Origin: Massilia phyllostachyos | GTDB lineage: Bacteria; Pseudomonadota; Gammaproteobacteria; Burkholderiales; Burkholderiaceae_D | Direction: 5' to 3' | Assembly: GCF_021044825.1 (NCBI RefSeq) | Contig: NZ_JAJNOC010000002.1 | Location: forward strand, 744,001-808,000 | DNA: 64,000 bases | Shown here: one piece after another, positions 35,688 to 44,817 of the stretch | Layout of the letters: each line of letters begins with the position of its first letter | Numbering within the stretch: the first letter of the stretch is position 1 | Program-made: the position numbers and the translations under genes | Notes under the pieces: generated by a model | Database searches by the model: none | What the model was told of the DNA's origin: nothing | Seen by the model: only the letters and a program-made list of their open reading frames with translations

Positions 35688-37666
35688 CGGCGGCATCCAG
35701 GCGTCGCACGTTGATTCCTGCGGCGTTCGCAGACCTTTCTCAGTGGCCGGCGCCAGACGAAGAGGCGCTCGACGACGACGCGCTCGCCAGGTACATCCCG
35801 CGCAAGCGGGCCGTGCAGATGTATGCCGATGGCATCCCCCATTCCGACATCACGGCGGCGACTAACGTGTCGCGCCAGAGCCTGTTCTACCTCGTCGGGC
35901 GTTGTGTGACGGCTGCGGGCGACGGAGCAATCGTCGGCTTCCGCGCTCTCGTGCCGTGGCAGCGCTTGGCAGGCTACGAGAGACGGGCGCCGGTCACACA
36001 TATTGCTGGCGACGGTCCCGGTGGCTGTGCCGGAGCACTTACCCAACTGTTCTCTTTGTATCCAGAAGTGGAGCGCGATGTTCGCAACCGGTACCTCGGC
36101 AATCACGGGCACGGTGTGCCTGTCGTGCGAATCAGTTATGCGCAGTTGCATGGGGAGTTCCTTGAGCACCTGCGTACACTTGGACTGACGGACGAGGATT
36201 GGCCCTTCAATACCAAGAATTGCGGCTACAAGTCCTTGCGTGCCTTCTGCCTCGGATTGTTGGATGAACAGCCCACCCGCTGGTTCGGCGCCCGCGCCGG
36301 CGAAGAGGAGGTGCGCCGCCATGGCGTGGGCTCCGGCCAGCGCAGCGTGCTCCCACAGCTGCGCGGTTACGGAGCGTGCCAGCTGGACTTTCACAAGGTC
36401 GATGCCGCATCCGTCATGATTCTTGAGACCGAAGACGGTGGCAGGCTGCCTGTGCCGATTGCGCGCTGGCATATTGGCTTTTTGATCGAAGAGCGCTGGA
36501 ACCTTGTCCTGGGCGCTTTTGTCGCACTCGAGCTCACGCCAAGCGGCGACAGCGTGCTGGAGGTCGTCGAGAGTGCCTTGCGTCCGCCTGCGCCGACGAG
36601 CGACACTGCATTCTGTCACCTGACCATCGACGGCAAAGTCTTCCCGTTACAAGTCATGCCCGAGCTGGCGTTCCAAGGGTTTAGCGTACTCAAGATGGAT
36701 AACGCATGGTCCAATGCCGCAACCGAAGTGGTCGACAACATTATTCGCACCGTGGGCTGCGCGATCAACTTTGGCCCCGTCAAGGCGTGGTGGCGTAGAC
36801 ATCCGGTGGAACGTATTTTCGGCAAGTTGACCGAGCGCGGCTTGAAACGCCTGCCCTCGACACTTGGTTCCGGGCCGAAGGACACGCGCCGAAGCCAGCC
36901 GCTTGAGAAGGCGATGAGATTCGAGATTACCGTCCGTGACCTGACCGACATCATCCATGGCTGCATTCGCGAGCATAACGAAGAGGGCAACGAGGGCAAC
37001 AGCTTTGCGTCGCCCATGAAAGCCCTGCAGCACGCATTGGCGCGACCGGAGTCAGGAACGTTTCTGCAGCCCCTGCCACGTGCCGTGCAAAAGGACCTCA
37101 AGTTGCTCGCGCACGTCGAAGTCGTCGTCGTTCGTGGCGATCGGAATAAGAATGTGCGGCCGTATGTGACCCTGGGCCGCTGGAGATATACAAATGCCGC
37201 ATTGGCGAGCGCATACCGTCTCATCGGCCGGGAGCTGATTGTCTATTGCGATCGCAGGGACGTACAGGTAGCGCACGCGACCGTGCTCGAGACCGGGGAG
37301 CAGCTTGGCCTGCTGCAGGCCCCTAGCGGCAAACAAGGCTTGCATGTGTCTTGGCGTAACCGGGCCCTGATGAACCAAAGTGGGCTGTCGCAGCGCAATC
37401 GCGAGCGAGGCTCGTCGGTCGTAACTCGCTGGACAGACATGAAGGAAGGTGAGCTGCGCGAGCGGGGCAAGCTAGCAAAAAACCGCAAGCGTGCGTCGAA
37501 GGATGCTTTGGACCTCGCCAAGGTCCAGGCCGACCAGGAGCGAATCGTGCCGCAGGAGCCGGTCCGTGCGCCTGCACCCGTTCACCCCTTGCCAGTGGCC
37601 CCGCTACAAGTCGGCTTCTTCGACTTCGAACCCCCTCCGAGCAAACCTTTCTATCTGGGAGAGTAA
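35684..37666 (+). CDS. tnsB: TnsB/TniA-like DDE transposase
   Basis: A protein of 660 residues. An N-terminal helix-turn-helix region (RAVQMYADGIPHSDITAATN) is followed by the retroviral-integrase-type core with Asp235 (CQLDFHKVDA), Asp339 (LKMDNAWSN) and Glu376 (HPVERIFGKL). The last two are 36 residues apart, the usual D-D-35-E spacing. A Mu-type C-terminal beta-barrel follows (YVTLGRWRYTNAALASAYRL), then a basic, Pro-rich tail that may contact TnsC. It joins the 3' ends to target DNA. It overlaps the preceding gene by ATGA. Confidence 0.9.
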   Translation: MTAASRRRTLIPAAFADLSQWPAPDEEALDDDALARYIPRKRAVQMYADGIPHSDITAATNVSRQSLFYLVGRCVTAAGDGAIVGFRALVPWQRLAGYERRAPVTHIAGDGPGGCAGALTQLFSLYPEVERDVRNRYLGNHGHGVPVVRISYAQLHGEFLEHLRTLGLTDEDWPFNTKNCGYKSLRAFCLGLLDEQPTRWFGARAGEEEVRRHGVGSGQRSVLPQLRGYGACQLDFHKVDAASVMILETEDGGRLPVPIARWHIGFLIEERWNLVLGAFVALELTPSGDSVLEVVESALRPPAPTSDTAFCHLTIDGKVFPLQVMPELAFQGFSVLKMDNAWSNAATEVVDNIIRTVGCAINFGPVKAWWRRHPVERIFGKLTERGLKRLPSTLGSGPKDTRRSQPLEKAMRFEITVRDLTDIIHGCIREHNEEGNEGNSFASPMKALQHALARPESGTFLQPLPRAVQKDLKLLAHVEVVVVRGDRNKNVRPYVTLGRWRYTNAALASAYRLIGRELIVYCDRRDVQVAHATVLETGEQLGLLQAPSGKQGLHVSWRNRALMNQSGLSQRNRERGSSVVTRWTDMKEGELRERGKLAKNRKRASKDALDLAKVQADQERIVPQEPVRAPAPVHPLPVAPLQVGFFDFEPPPSKPFYLGE

Positions 37667-38659
37667 ATGAATGCAATCGCCGACGGCCGGGCGGACCTTT
37701 TGACGGTCAATCATCCGCTATTCAGTCCAACGACAGTGCTCACCACCGAGCCGATCAAGGAGCTCTACCAGATAGTTCGCCACGTCCTGCTGGTGCGCGA
37801 GAACGGTTGCTGTTTCACCGCCCAAAGCGGCGCCGGAAAAACTCGCGCCCTCATGCTTCTCGAACACCTGCTGCGCGAAAGGATGCCTGAACTCGTCATC
37901 ATTCAGCACAGTAGCTGGAACCACCAAGTCCCATCCATCCGGGCATTTTTCAAGCATTTTCTGACAGCGGTCGGCCACCCCGAGCTGCGTGGCGAGACGT
38001 TCGACCTCCGCCATCGCCTGGTATGCAGGCTAATCGATTTGGCGCGATCGCAGCAGTCTCCTTTTGTCGTGCTCCTGATCGATGAAGCGAACGCAATGCT
38101 GCTGGCCGATTTCCTGTTCTTGAAGGACGTCTACAACGATTTGGACCGGGAGGGGATCCTCCTCGTTACCATCATGATGGGTCAGGACCCGGAGTTCTCC
38201 GACGTTGTCGCCGGGCTGCGTGAACAAGGGAAATCAGATCTGGTCTCCCGGTTCGCAAGGCGCCGGCAAGCATTGCGCCTGCTCTCGCGCAAGGAAGATG
38301 TCGCAAGCATATTCCGGCAGATCGATGCCGCAGTCTGGCCACCTGGCAGCGGGCAGACGTGGACCCAGTTTTTCGTGCCCGAAGGATGGGCGGCTGGGTT
38401 CCGCCTGGAAAATGAAACAAGCGCGTTTTTCGAGGCAGTGCGAACGTGCTCGGACAACGCCGGCTGGTCGACGGGGTTCCCCGCGCGGCAATTTTTTGGG
38501 GTGATTCGCCACTACCTGACGGCCAGGCAATTCAGTGACACGTTCGGCCGCGCGCCGCCAACGGACTTGTGGGAAAAAGCGATCGAATTCGCCTTGCTCA
38601 CCGACGCCATGGATGAGGCGAAAACTGAAGCGAAACGCATCAAAAGGAGGCAGCGGTGA
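37667..38659 (+). CDS. tnsC: TnsC/TniB-like AAA+ ATPase
   Basis: A protein of 330 residues with Walker A at 52-59 (AQSGAGKT) and Walker B at 134-140 (VVLLIDE). Sensor-like residues follow (LLVTIMMGQDPEF). These ATPases form filaments on DNA and link target selection by TniQ/TnsD to the transposase. It starts directly after the TnsB-like stop and its own stop overlaps the tniQ GTG. Confidence 0.9.
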   Translation: MNAIADGRADLLTVNHPLFSPTTVLTTEPIKELYQIVRHVLLVRENGCCFTAQSGAGKTRALMLLEHLLRERMPELVIIQHSSWNHQVPSIRAFFKHFLTAVGHPELRGETFDLRHRLVCRLIDLARSQQSPFVVLLIDEANAMLLADFLFLKDVYNDLDREGILLVTIMMGQDPEFSDVVAGLREQGKSDLVSRFARRRQALRLLSRKEDVASIFRQIDAAVWPPGSGQTWTQFFVPEGWAAGFRLENETSAFFEAVRTCSDNAGWSTGFPARQFFGVIRHYLTARQFSDTFGRAPPTDLWEKAIEFALLTDAMDEAKTEAKRIKRRQR

Positions 38660-40032
38660 AAGTCTGCGATTCACAACGCCAGACGTTTGCGCCGAACGCA
38701 TGCGCCGACCTCGAGAACTTGCCGGGCGAATCGTTTGTCTCGTCGTTATGGCGGTTTGGTTGGCGCAATGGTTTGGATGCCAAAACGCTTCTTACCTACT
38801 GCTCAACAGGAAAGTACCCGACTGAATCCCGGCGTAACTGCTTTCGGAGGTATGACCACGAGCGATTCGCTCTTGCAAGCGGTTGGCGCGCTCACGACAC
38901 TGAGACTGTCTTGCTCGAAAGCGGTCATGAGAATCACAGATCGCTCTGGTGGTCCAGGACGACGCGATACTGCCCTCTCTGTCTCGAGCACCTCTACCAT
39001 AGCTACTGGCATCAATGTGAATTCCTGTCCAGTTGTCCGTTTGATGGTGCACCGCTCCTCGTAAAATGCTATAGCTGCGGGTCACAGCTACAGGATTACG
39101 GGTTTTATCGAAGTCTCTTGAACATTCCATATAAATGTTCTACCTGTGGCAGGCCCATCTCAGGGATTGAGCCATCAATCGGTCTTAGACTGGCGATGCA
39201 GGAGAGGGCGCGCGAACTAGAGGATACGGTATGCAGGCTGGAGCGGTGGTGGGAGTCGCTCTCGCCAGGGCGCAAATGTATCGAGGGTTTGCTGCCCTGG
39301 TCCAGTTGGTCGAACTATCCTCACGAACTGAGACCCGGTCCAAGTTTAAGGCAATGGGCAAACTCAATGGCACCGCCACAGTCATGGCCTGGTATTTCAG
39401 TCAAGACAATTCCGCCGCTTGTGGTCCTGGGATGGAAAGTCAGGTTGCAGGCGCCGGAACCGCAAACGCGGATCTGGGCCGGGCGCAAGTATAAATACGA
39501 ACGCCTTATTCTTGCGCAGCAGGTCTATCGTGGGACACTGCGTCGATTGACGTCTCTAATTTCGCTTGCATTCCCTTACAGCGACGCCGAATACCGCCGT
39601 TACTTGATGATCCCCACAAAAGATATTCGCGTGCACCCGCGAGCATGCAACCTACACTTGCTGGCCTTGGTTGGGTTACGCATGCGCTACGAAAGCTTCT
39701 CTAGCATGTTTGGTGGACGCCGCCCTGAGAATGCCGTTCTGGATGAGCGGGATATTGGCTTTCCGTATGGCAATGACTTTGCGGAGCGGGTGCGTATTTG
39801 CTGGCGAGCGCAATTCATTGCCGAATATGCGTCGTTGTACTGGAGCCTGGTGTCTATGCGAAATGGAAGGACGGAGGGCTCTGGTTCTCACGAAGCCTCG
39901 GCTGCCTTCTTCACAGCTGACGTGAAATACGATCCGGTAAATGGCGACCTGGTCCATGGGCAGGTCGCGTTTCCAGCGATTGACGGCCTTCCACTTGACC
40001 TGTTGCTCCAGGCAAGAGCTGCGGCCCCGTAG
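38656..40032 (+). CDS. tniQ: TniQ/TnsD-like target-selection protein
   Basis: A protein of 458 residues with the TniQ pattern: ENLPGESFVSSLWRFGWRNG near the start and zinc-finger residues Cys106, Cys109 (RYCPLCLEHLYH), Cys127 (SCPFDGAPLL), Cys138 and Cys141 (KCYSCG), plus Cys161/Cys164. The usual His of CPxHG is Asp here. TniQ proteins recognise the insertion target and recruit TnsC. GTG 38656 has an excellent AAAGGAGG site and overlaps the ATPase stop. GC content is visibly lower than in the ATPase gene. The C-terminal half has no recognised domain. The stop abuts the recombinase stop on the other strand. Confidence 0.85.
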   Translation: MKVCDSQRQTFAPNACADLENLPGESFVSSLWRFGWRNGLDAKTLLTYCSTGKYPTESRRNCFRRYDHERFALASGWRAHDTETVLLESGHENHRSLWWSRTTRYCPLCLEHLYHSYWHQCEFLSSCPFDGAPLLVKCYSCGSQLQDYGFYRSLLNIPYKCSTCGRPISGIEPSIGLRLAMQERARELEDTVCRLERWWESLSPGRKCIEGLLPWSSWSNYPHELRPGPSLRQWANSMAPPQSWPGISVKTIPPLVVLGWKVRLQAPEPQTRIWAGRKYKYERLILAQQVYRGTLRRLTSLISLAFPYSDAEYRRYLMIPTKDIRVHPRACNLHLLALVGLRMRYESFSSMFGGRRPENAVLDERDIGFPYGNDFAERVRICWRAQFIAEYASLYWSLVSMRNGRTEGSGSHEASAAFFTADVKYDPVNGDLVHGQVAFPAIDGLPLDLLLQARAAAP

Positions 40033-41253
40033 TTACCAGTTCGCCCGATGTTTTTCCTCCGTATCGGCGTGGCGGGAATCATCCGGCGCGTGCAGGTAGC
40101 CGCTCGTCGTACTGATCGAGGCATGGCCGAGGTTGTCGCGTATATGCCGCAAGTCCACGGCCTTGTTGGCCATGTGGGAGCCGGCCGTGTGCCTGAGCCA
40201 GTGCGCCGAGGCCTGGGCGACCTTGCTGGCTGCATGTGCGTGTTCCGGCCCCTTGAGTTTTATTCGCTCGGCTGTCATCGAAAAAACCGACTTGATGATG
40301 TCGTGGATGCCGCCGCGGCTCATGGCCTTCGGAACGCCCCCAATGGGCAGCAGCAAGGGTGTCGACTCGCCAGGCACCGGCATTGGCGGGTAGCTCAGTT
40401 CGCGGCGGTAGCGCCCGAGCTCGGCCATGAGTTCATTCGTGGCAGGCACGATCCGCACCTTGCCGCCTTTGCCCAGGATCTCGAGCCACCAGCGTTCAGT
40501 GCCGTCAGAGTCTCGCCGGCTGAAGAAGTTGCCCATGTTGTTTTCGGCTATCTCCGAGATTCGCAAACCGCACACGTAACACAGGGTCACTAGCCAGCGC
40601 AAACGGAAGTATCGCTCGCGCTCGCGCGGGGTCTCGCGGGGCAGGGCGTCGATCGTGGCCTTGACCTGCTGCCACAGGTCCTCGTCGAGGTAGCGCTCGA
40701 TGCGCGGCACCTGGCGGAGCTTGCGGTGGCGAGAAAGCGACAAAGGGTTGCCTGCAAGGTAGCCGGCGCTAACCAGCCAGGCGAACATCGAGTTGAGGAT
40801 CACACTTGCCTGGCGTTGGCTCGCGGGAGAAAGTGGGCCTGCAAAGGGCCGCCAGCGGTTGTCGCTGCGCGGGTGCTTGCGTCCATTCTCTGACACCCAC
40901 TTCTGGCGCGGCGTGGGTGACGCCAGGAATCGCTGGTAGAGCAACCAGTCCTCGTGGGTCAGCGAAGAAAGCGGCTTTCCGGCTTCCCAGATCGACCACA
41001 GCAGCAGGCGCTCGGCCTCCTTTCGATACGCATCGAACGTCGTCCTGGCGCCGACAAAATTGGCCAGCCAGGCGCGCACGGCCTCGACGTCGGTATTGGC
41101 CGCGATTTGCCGAGGAACGTCCCATTCGCGATTCGATCCGCGTGAACCATCCAGCTCACGCGGTACGCGTAGCGCTTCTATAGGTGCAATTTCACCTTCC
41201 GCTTGCTGCGGCGCGAGACAATCCTGCATGGCCCGGTCACGCCCGGTCGCCAT
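40033..41253 (-). CDS. Site-specific tyrosine recombinase (phage integrase family), catalytically intact
   Basis: A protein of 406 residues: a SAM-like core-binding domain (TFDAYRKEAERLLLWSIWEA) and a catalytic domain with Arg231 (CGLRISEIAE), Lys in LGKGGKVRIVP, His351 and Arg354 (HWLRHTAGSH), His377 (NLGHASIST) and Tyr386 (SGYLHAPDD). Its start overlaps the metal-sensor stop as TGATG, so the two are translated together. It is tail-to-tail with tniQ with no gap. It could resolve transposition cointegrates in place of the serine resolvase of Tn5053-type elements. That role is inference; it may instead be an unrelated integrase. Confidence 0.9.
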   Translation of the reverse strand: MATGRDRAMQDCLAPQQAEGEIAPIEALRVPRELDGSRGSNREWDVPRQIAANTDVEAVRAWLANFVGARTTFDAYRKEAERLLLWSIWEAGKPLSSLTHEDWLLYQRFLASPTPRQKWVSENGRKHPRSDNRWRPFAGPLSPASQRQASVILNSMFAWLVSAGYLAGNPLSLSRHRKLRQVPRIERYLDEDLWQQVKATIDALPRETPRERERYFRLRWLVTLCYVCGLRISEIAENNMGNFFSRRDSDGTERWWLEILGKGGKVRIVPATNELMAELGRYRRELSYPPMPVPGESTPLLLPIGGVPKAMSRGGIHDIIKSVFSMTAERIKLKGPEHAHAASKVAQASAHWLRHTAGSHMANKAVDLRHIRDNLGHASISTTSGYLHAPDDSRHADTEEKHRANW

Positions 41254-41681
41254 CAGACGTGGCCTTTCTGAGCGACGCTCTCACCGCTCGGCTCGGTACT
41301 TAGCGCACGAAGGATCGCGCAGGATGCTGCGGTATCGTCGACCACACACCGGTTTCTAAGCTCACGCAGCTGACTTTCCAGAAAAGTCAACGCCTCGATG
41401 CGTTCGACAACGTGCCCAATGTGCTTGTCGAGCAAGTCGTTCACACCGGCGCAACCAGCCTGTGGCCGGTCTCGGAAATCGAGCAGAAGCCGGACTTCGT
41501 CCAAAGACATATCCAATGCGCGGCAGTGTCGTATGAAGGACAGCCGTTCGCTGTGCCGCTCGGTGTAGGTACGGTAGTTGTTGGCCGCGCGCTCGGGCGG
41601 CATGAGTAGGCCGATTCGCTCGTAATACCGGATTGTCTCGACGAGGCAACCAGACCGATCCGCAAGTTCACCAATTTTCAT
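41253..41681 (-). CDS. cadR: MerR-family Cd/Pb-responsive regulator (CadR/PbrR type)
   Basis: A protein of 142 residues. The winged helix is MKIGELADRSGCLVETIRYY, then ERIGLLMPPERAANNYRTYT. The family phrase FIRHCRALDMSLDEVRLLLD and metal-binding cysteines (in PQAGCAGV, RNRCVVDD and ASCAIL) match CadR/PbrR, which sense Cd, Zn or Pb. It is divergent from the P-type ATPase gene, with a MerR-type promoter between. ATG 41684 is one codon upstream in frame. The stop overlaps the downstream recombinase start, an unusual operon partner. Confidence 0.9.
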   Translation of the reverse strand: MKIGELADRSGCLVETIRYYERIGLLMPPERAANNYRTYTERHSERLSFIRHCRALDMSLDEVRLLLDFRDRPQAGCAGVNDLLDKHIGHVVERIEALTFLESQLRELRNRCVVDDTAASCAILRALSTEPSGESVAQKGHV

Positions 41682-41705
41682 CATGCACCTATCTAAGTAT
41701 TTCGC

Positions 41706-41736
41706 TTGACCCTGCAGCGGCTACAGGGTTTTAAAT
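41706..41736 (+). promoter_or_regulatory. MerR-type promoter and operator for the P-type ATPase gene
   Basis: TTGACC (-35, 41706-41711) and TTAAAT (-10, 41731-41736) are separated by 19 bases, the over-long spacing typical of MerR-activated promoters. A dyad, ACCCTG (41709-41714) with CAGGGT (41724-41729), fills the spacer, as in cad and pbr operators. It lies between the divergent cadR and ATPase genes. Confidence 0.8.
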
Positions 41737-41766
41737 GCGAACTATACACAATTCGTTGGAGCCGTT

Positions 41767-44208
41767 ATGTCAGATTGCCAAAACACATCCTGTTGCAGCA
41801 AGGCCGGAGCGACCGAGCCGATAGTGGCCTCACATGCACAGGCTGAGATCCTGCCGCCTGAGGTACTGCAGCTACGCATCGAACAGATGGACTGCCCGAC
41901 CGAAGAGGGCATGCTACGTCAGGCCCTCGGGCGTGTGCCAGGGGTCGCGCAGCTCGATTTCAATCTCGTTCAGCGCAAGCTGCGCGTTGTGCACCACCTC
42001 TCCGATCAAACCCCGATTATCGCGGCGATTCGAGCGGCCGGCATGGAGCCGCTGGTCGATTCGGTCGCGGCAGACCGGGCCGAAGCCGGCGCCACCGTGT
42101 TCAGGATCGAGAACATGGATTGCCCCACAGAGGAAGCGCTCATTCGCAGCAAGCTTGGCGCAATGCCTTTGGTCGAGCGGCTCGACTTCAACCTGGTGCA
42201 GCGGCGCCTGGCTGTCCACCATTCGGGACCCGCGGCAACGATCGAGCAGGCCTTGAAATCCGTCGGCATGCAGGCCGTCCTCGTCAGCGCCGAGGGCGCA
42301 AATCGCGCCGCGCCCCAAGCCAAACCCAAGCGGCAGATCGGATTGATCTTCGGACTGCTTGCGGCGATCGCCGCGGAGGTGGTGGCCTGGAGCACTGGGC
42401 TCGAAAATTCCCTCCCTGTCATTTTGCTCGCCCTGGCGGCAATCGCCACCACGGGCCTGGGCGTGTACAAAAAAGGTTGGATTTCGATCAAGAACCGCAA
42501 CCTGAACATCAACGCCTTGATGTCGATCGCCGTCACCGGCGCGGTCTTGATCGGACAGTGGCCTGAAGCGGCGATGGTGATGGTCCTGTTCGCGATCGCG
42601 GAGATGATCGAGGCAAAGTCCCTCGACCGGGCAAGAAATGCAATCCAGAGCCTGATGACCTTGGCACCGGAGACGCTCACGGTTCGGCAGCCCGACGGAA
42701 GCTGGAGCGAGCAGCAGGCCTCTGTTGTCGGTATCGGTAGCATCGCCCGGGTTTCACCGGGCGAACGGATTGCCCTCGACGGCGAAGTCGTTTCTGGTCA
42801 GTCCAGCGTCAACCAGGCACCGATCACCGGCGAGAGCATCCCCGTGTCGAAAGGTGTGGGCGACAAGGTGTTTGCCGGTACCGTGAACGAAACCGGCTCG
42901 TTCGAGTACCGGGTAACCGCTACTCACGGGAACTCGACGCTCGCGCGCATCATCCACGCGGTCGAGGAGGCCCAGGGCAGCCGAGCTCCGACACAACGCT
43001 TCGTCGACCGCTTCTCCAGTATCTATACGCCGGCCGTCTTTGCCATCGCATTGGCCGTGGCCCTTGTGCCGCCCCTGATGCTGGGTGGAGACTGGCTCAC
43101 CTGGATCTACAAAGCGCTCGTCATGCTCGTGATTGCCTGTCCCTGCGCTCTGGTGATCTCGACCCCGGTCACGATCGTCAGCGCCTTGACGGCTGCCGCG
43201 CGCGCGGGGATCCTGATCAAGGGAGGCGTGTACCTGGAGCAGGGCGCCAAGCTGCGATCTATTGCATTGGACAAGACCGGCACGATCACACAAGGGCGTC
43301 CTGAAGTCACTGACGTCGTCGCCTTGTCGGGCGATGCCGACCACGCCTTGTATCTGGCCGCATCGCTCGCGGACCGCTCGGACCATCCAGTGTCGGGCGC
43401 TGTCAGCCAGCACTGGCGCGGTGGGCGGACCGGCCAGATGCTTGCGTCGGTCGTGGACTTCGAAGCCCTCACCGGGCGCGGCACGAAGGGGCGGATCGAC
43501 GGAAAATGGTATTTCCTTGGGAACCACCGCCTGATTGAAGAGCTCGGTATCTGCAACAGCGCGACAGAGGAGGTACTCGCGCGGCTCGAGAACGAAGGCA
43601 AGACTGCGGTCGTCTTGTGCGACGAGACGGCGCCGCGTCTGGCGATCGGCGTGGCCGATACGGTACGCGAATCGAGCAAGGCTGCGATCGCACAGCTTCA
43701 GCGGCTTGGCGTACGGACGGTAATGCTCACCGGTGACAACGCGGTAACGGCTGCTGCGATCGCGCGGCAGGTCGGCATCGACGACGCACGCGGGAACCTG
43801 CTACCGGAAGACAAGCTTGCTGCGGTCGCGGCTGAGGGTAACAGGCACGGCACCGTCGGCATGGTCGGCGACGGCATCAACGATGCGCCGGCATTGGCAA
43901 AAGCCGATATCGGCTTTGCGATGGGCGCAGCGGGCACCGACACTGCAATCGAGACGGCCGACGTCGCCTTGATGGACGATGACCTTCGCAAGATCGCGCA
44001 GTTCATCCGGCTAAGCCGCCGCGCTGCAGCAGTGCTGCGGCAGAACATCGCGTTGGCCCTACTCATCAAGGCGGTTTTCCTGGTCCTTGCATTGGCCGGC
44101 AAGGCGACGCTCTGGATGGCCGTGTTCGCAGACATGGGAGCGAGCCTGCTCGTGGTCCTCAACGGACTCAGGCTCTTGACGACTCTACAGGCAAAAACGG
44201 GGGCGTGA
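41767..44208 (+). CDS. cadA: Cd/Zn/Pb-translocating P1B-type ATPase (CadA/ZntA/PbrA-like)
   Basis: A protein of 813 residues. The N-terminus is Cys-rich (MSDCQNTSCCSKAGA) and is followed by two HMA-like domains with MDCPTEE at residues 41 and 117 in place of the usual CxxC. The core has TGES in PITGESIPVSKG, the CPC membrane motif (IACPCALVIST, about residue 458), the phosphorylated Asp502 (LDKTGTITQG), the HP motif (SDHPVSGAV) and GDGINDAPALAKADIGFAMG. It pumps divalent soft metals out of the cytoplasm. It is expressed from a MerR-type promoter. Confidence 0.92.
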   Translation: MSDCQNTSCCSKAGATEPIVASHAQAEILPPEVLQLRIEQMDCPTEEGMLRQALGRVPGVAQLDFNLVQRKLRVVHHLSDQTPIIAAIRAAGMEPLVDSVAADRAEAGATVFRIENMDCPTEEALIRSKLGAMPLVERLDFNLVQRRLAVHHSGPAATIEQALKSVGMQAVLVSAEGANRAAPQAKPKRQIGLIFGLLAAIAAEVVAWSTGLENSLPVILLALAAIATTGLGVYKKGWISIKNRNLNINALMSIAVTGAVLIGQWPEAAMVMVLFAIAEMIEAKSLDRARNAIQSLMTLAPETLTVRQPDGSWSEQQASVVGIGSIARVSPGERIALDGEVVSGQSSVNQAPITGESIPVSKGVGDKVFAGTVNETGSFEYRVTATHGNSTLARIIHAVEEAQGSRAPTQRFVDRFSSIYTPAVFAIALAVALVPPLMLGGDWLTWIYKALVMLVIACPCALVISTPVTIVSALTAAARAGILIKGGVYLEQGAKLRSIALDKTGTITQGRPEVTDVVALSGDADHALYLAASLADRSDHPVSGAVSQHWRGGRTGQMLASVVDFEALTGRGTKGRIDGKWYFLGNHRLIEELGICNSATEEVLARLENEGKTAVVLCDETAPRLAIGVADTVRESSKAAIAQLQRLGVRTVMLTGDNAVTAAAIARQVGIDDARGNLLPEDKLAAVAAEGNRHGTVGMVGDGINDAPALAKADIGFAMGAAGTDTAIETADVALMDDDLRKIAQFIRLSRRAAAVLRQNIALALLIKAVFLVLALAGKATLWMAVFADMGASLLVVLNGLRLLTTLQAKTGA

Positions 44209-44220
44209 CGCCTGAGCGTC

Positions 44221-44817
44221 TCACGGCTTCTCGGGGTAGTTGGCCGGCTGCAGCGCGCGCTCGGCAAGCTCGATCAGGATGTGGATCACCTTGATGTGCA
44301 GTTCCTGCACCCTGTCGGCATAGCGGCCGGCCGCGGTGCAGACGCACACGTCTGCGTGCTGCTCGAGCGCGGAACCTGGCCGGCCTGTCAGGCCGACCAC
44401 GCGCATCCCATTGGCGTGGGCCGCCTGCGCGGCGCGAACGACGGATGCGCTGCCGCCGCTCGTGCTGATGGCGAAGAGCAAGTCGCCGGGTTTGCCGTTG
44501 CCTTGAACAAAGCGCGAGAAGACGTGCTCGTACCCGTAGTCATTGGCCACGCAGCTGATGTAACTCGGGTCGCTGATGGCCACCGCCGCCATGGCCGGAC
44601 GGTCGTCTCGAAAGCGCCCTGACAGTTCTTCGGCCAGGTGCATGGCGTCGCACATCGAGCCGCCGTTGCCGCAGGAAATCACACGTCCTCCTCCGCGCAA
44701 CGTGTCGACAAGGAGGTCGGCGGCGCGTGCGATATTGTCGAGTTGTGCATCCTCGTTGATGAGACGATCCAGCGCATTGCGCGCCTCGATCAAGTTCCCT
44801 TTGATGTAGTCGATCAT
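44221..44817 (-). CDS. gmhA: Phosphoheptose isomerase-like SIS protein (GmhA)
   Basis: A protein of 198 residues with the SIS fold: GGRVISCGNGGSMCDAMHLA, EELSGRFRDDRPAMAAVAIS, FAISTSGGSASVVRAAQAAH and HADVCVCTAAGRYADRVQEL. GmhA converts sedoheptulose 7-phosphate to heptose 7-phosphate for LPS inner core. In the E. coli enzyme the first loop has GNGGSxxDAxH, kept here with Met and Cys inside. Its start overlaps the czcD stop by ATGA, so a sugar isomerase is made with a metal exporter. It could support LPS repair under metal stress or act on another phosphosugar. Confidence 0.85.
   Translation of the reverse strand: MIDYIKGNLIEARNALDRLINEDAQLDNIARAADLLVDTLRGGGRVISCGNGGSMCDAMHLAEELSGRFRDDRPAMAAVAISDPSYISCVANDYGYEHVFSRFVQGNGKPGDLLFAISTSGGSASVVRAAQAAHANGMRVVGLTGRPGSALEQHADVCVCTAAGRYADRVQELHIKVIHILIELAERALQPANYPEKP

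Larger units (their letters stand above)
34989..40032 (+). mobile_element. Tn7-like transposition core (TnsA-like, TnsB, TnsC, TniQ)
   Basis: Four genes in fixed Tn7 order overlap or abut: TnsA-like/TnsB by ATGA, TnsB/TnsC with no gap, and TnsC/TniQ by GTGA. The element ends were not found: no matching pair of terminal repeats or target duplication could be seen by eye, so the flanking metal-resistance genes may or may not be its cargo. The coordinates cover only the core genes. Confidence 0.85.
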
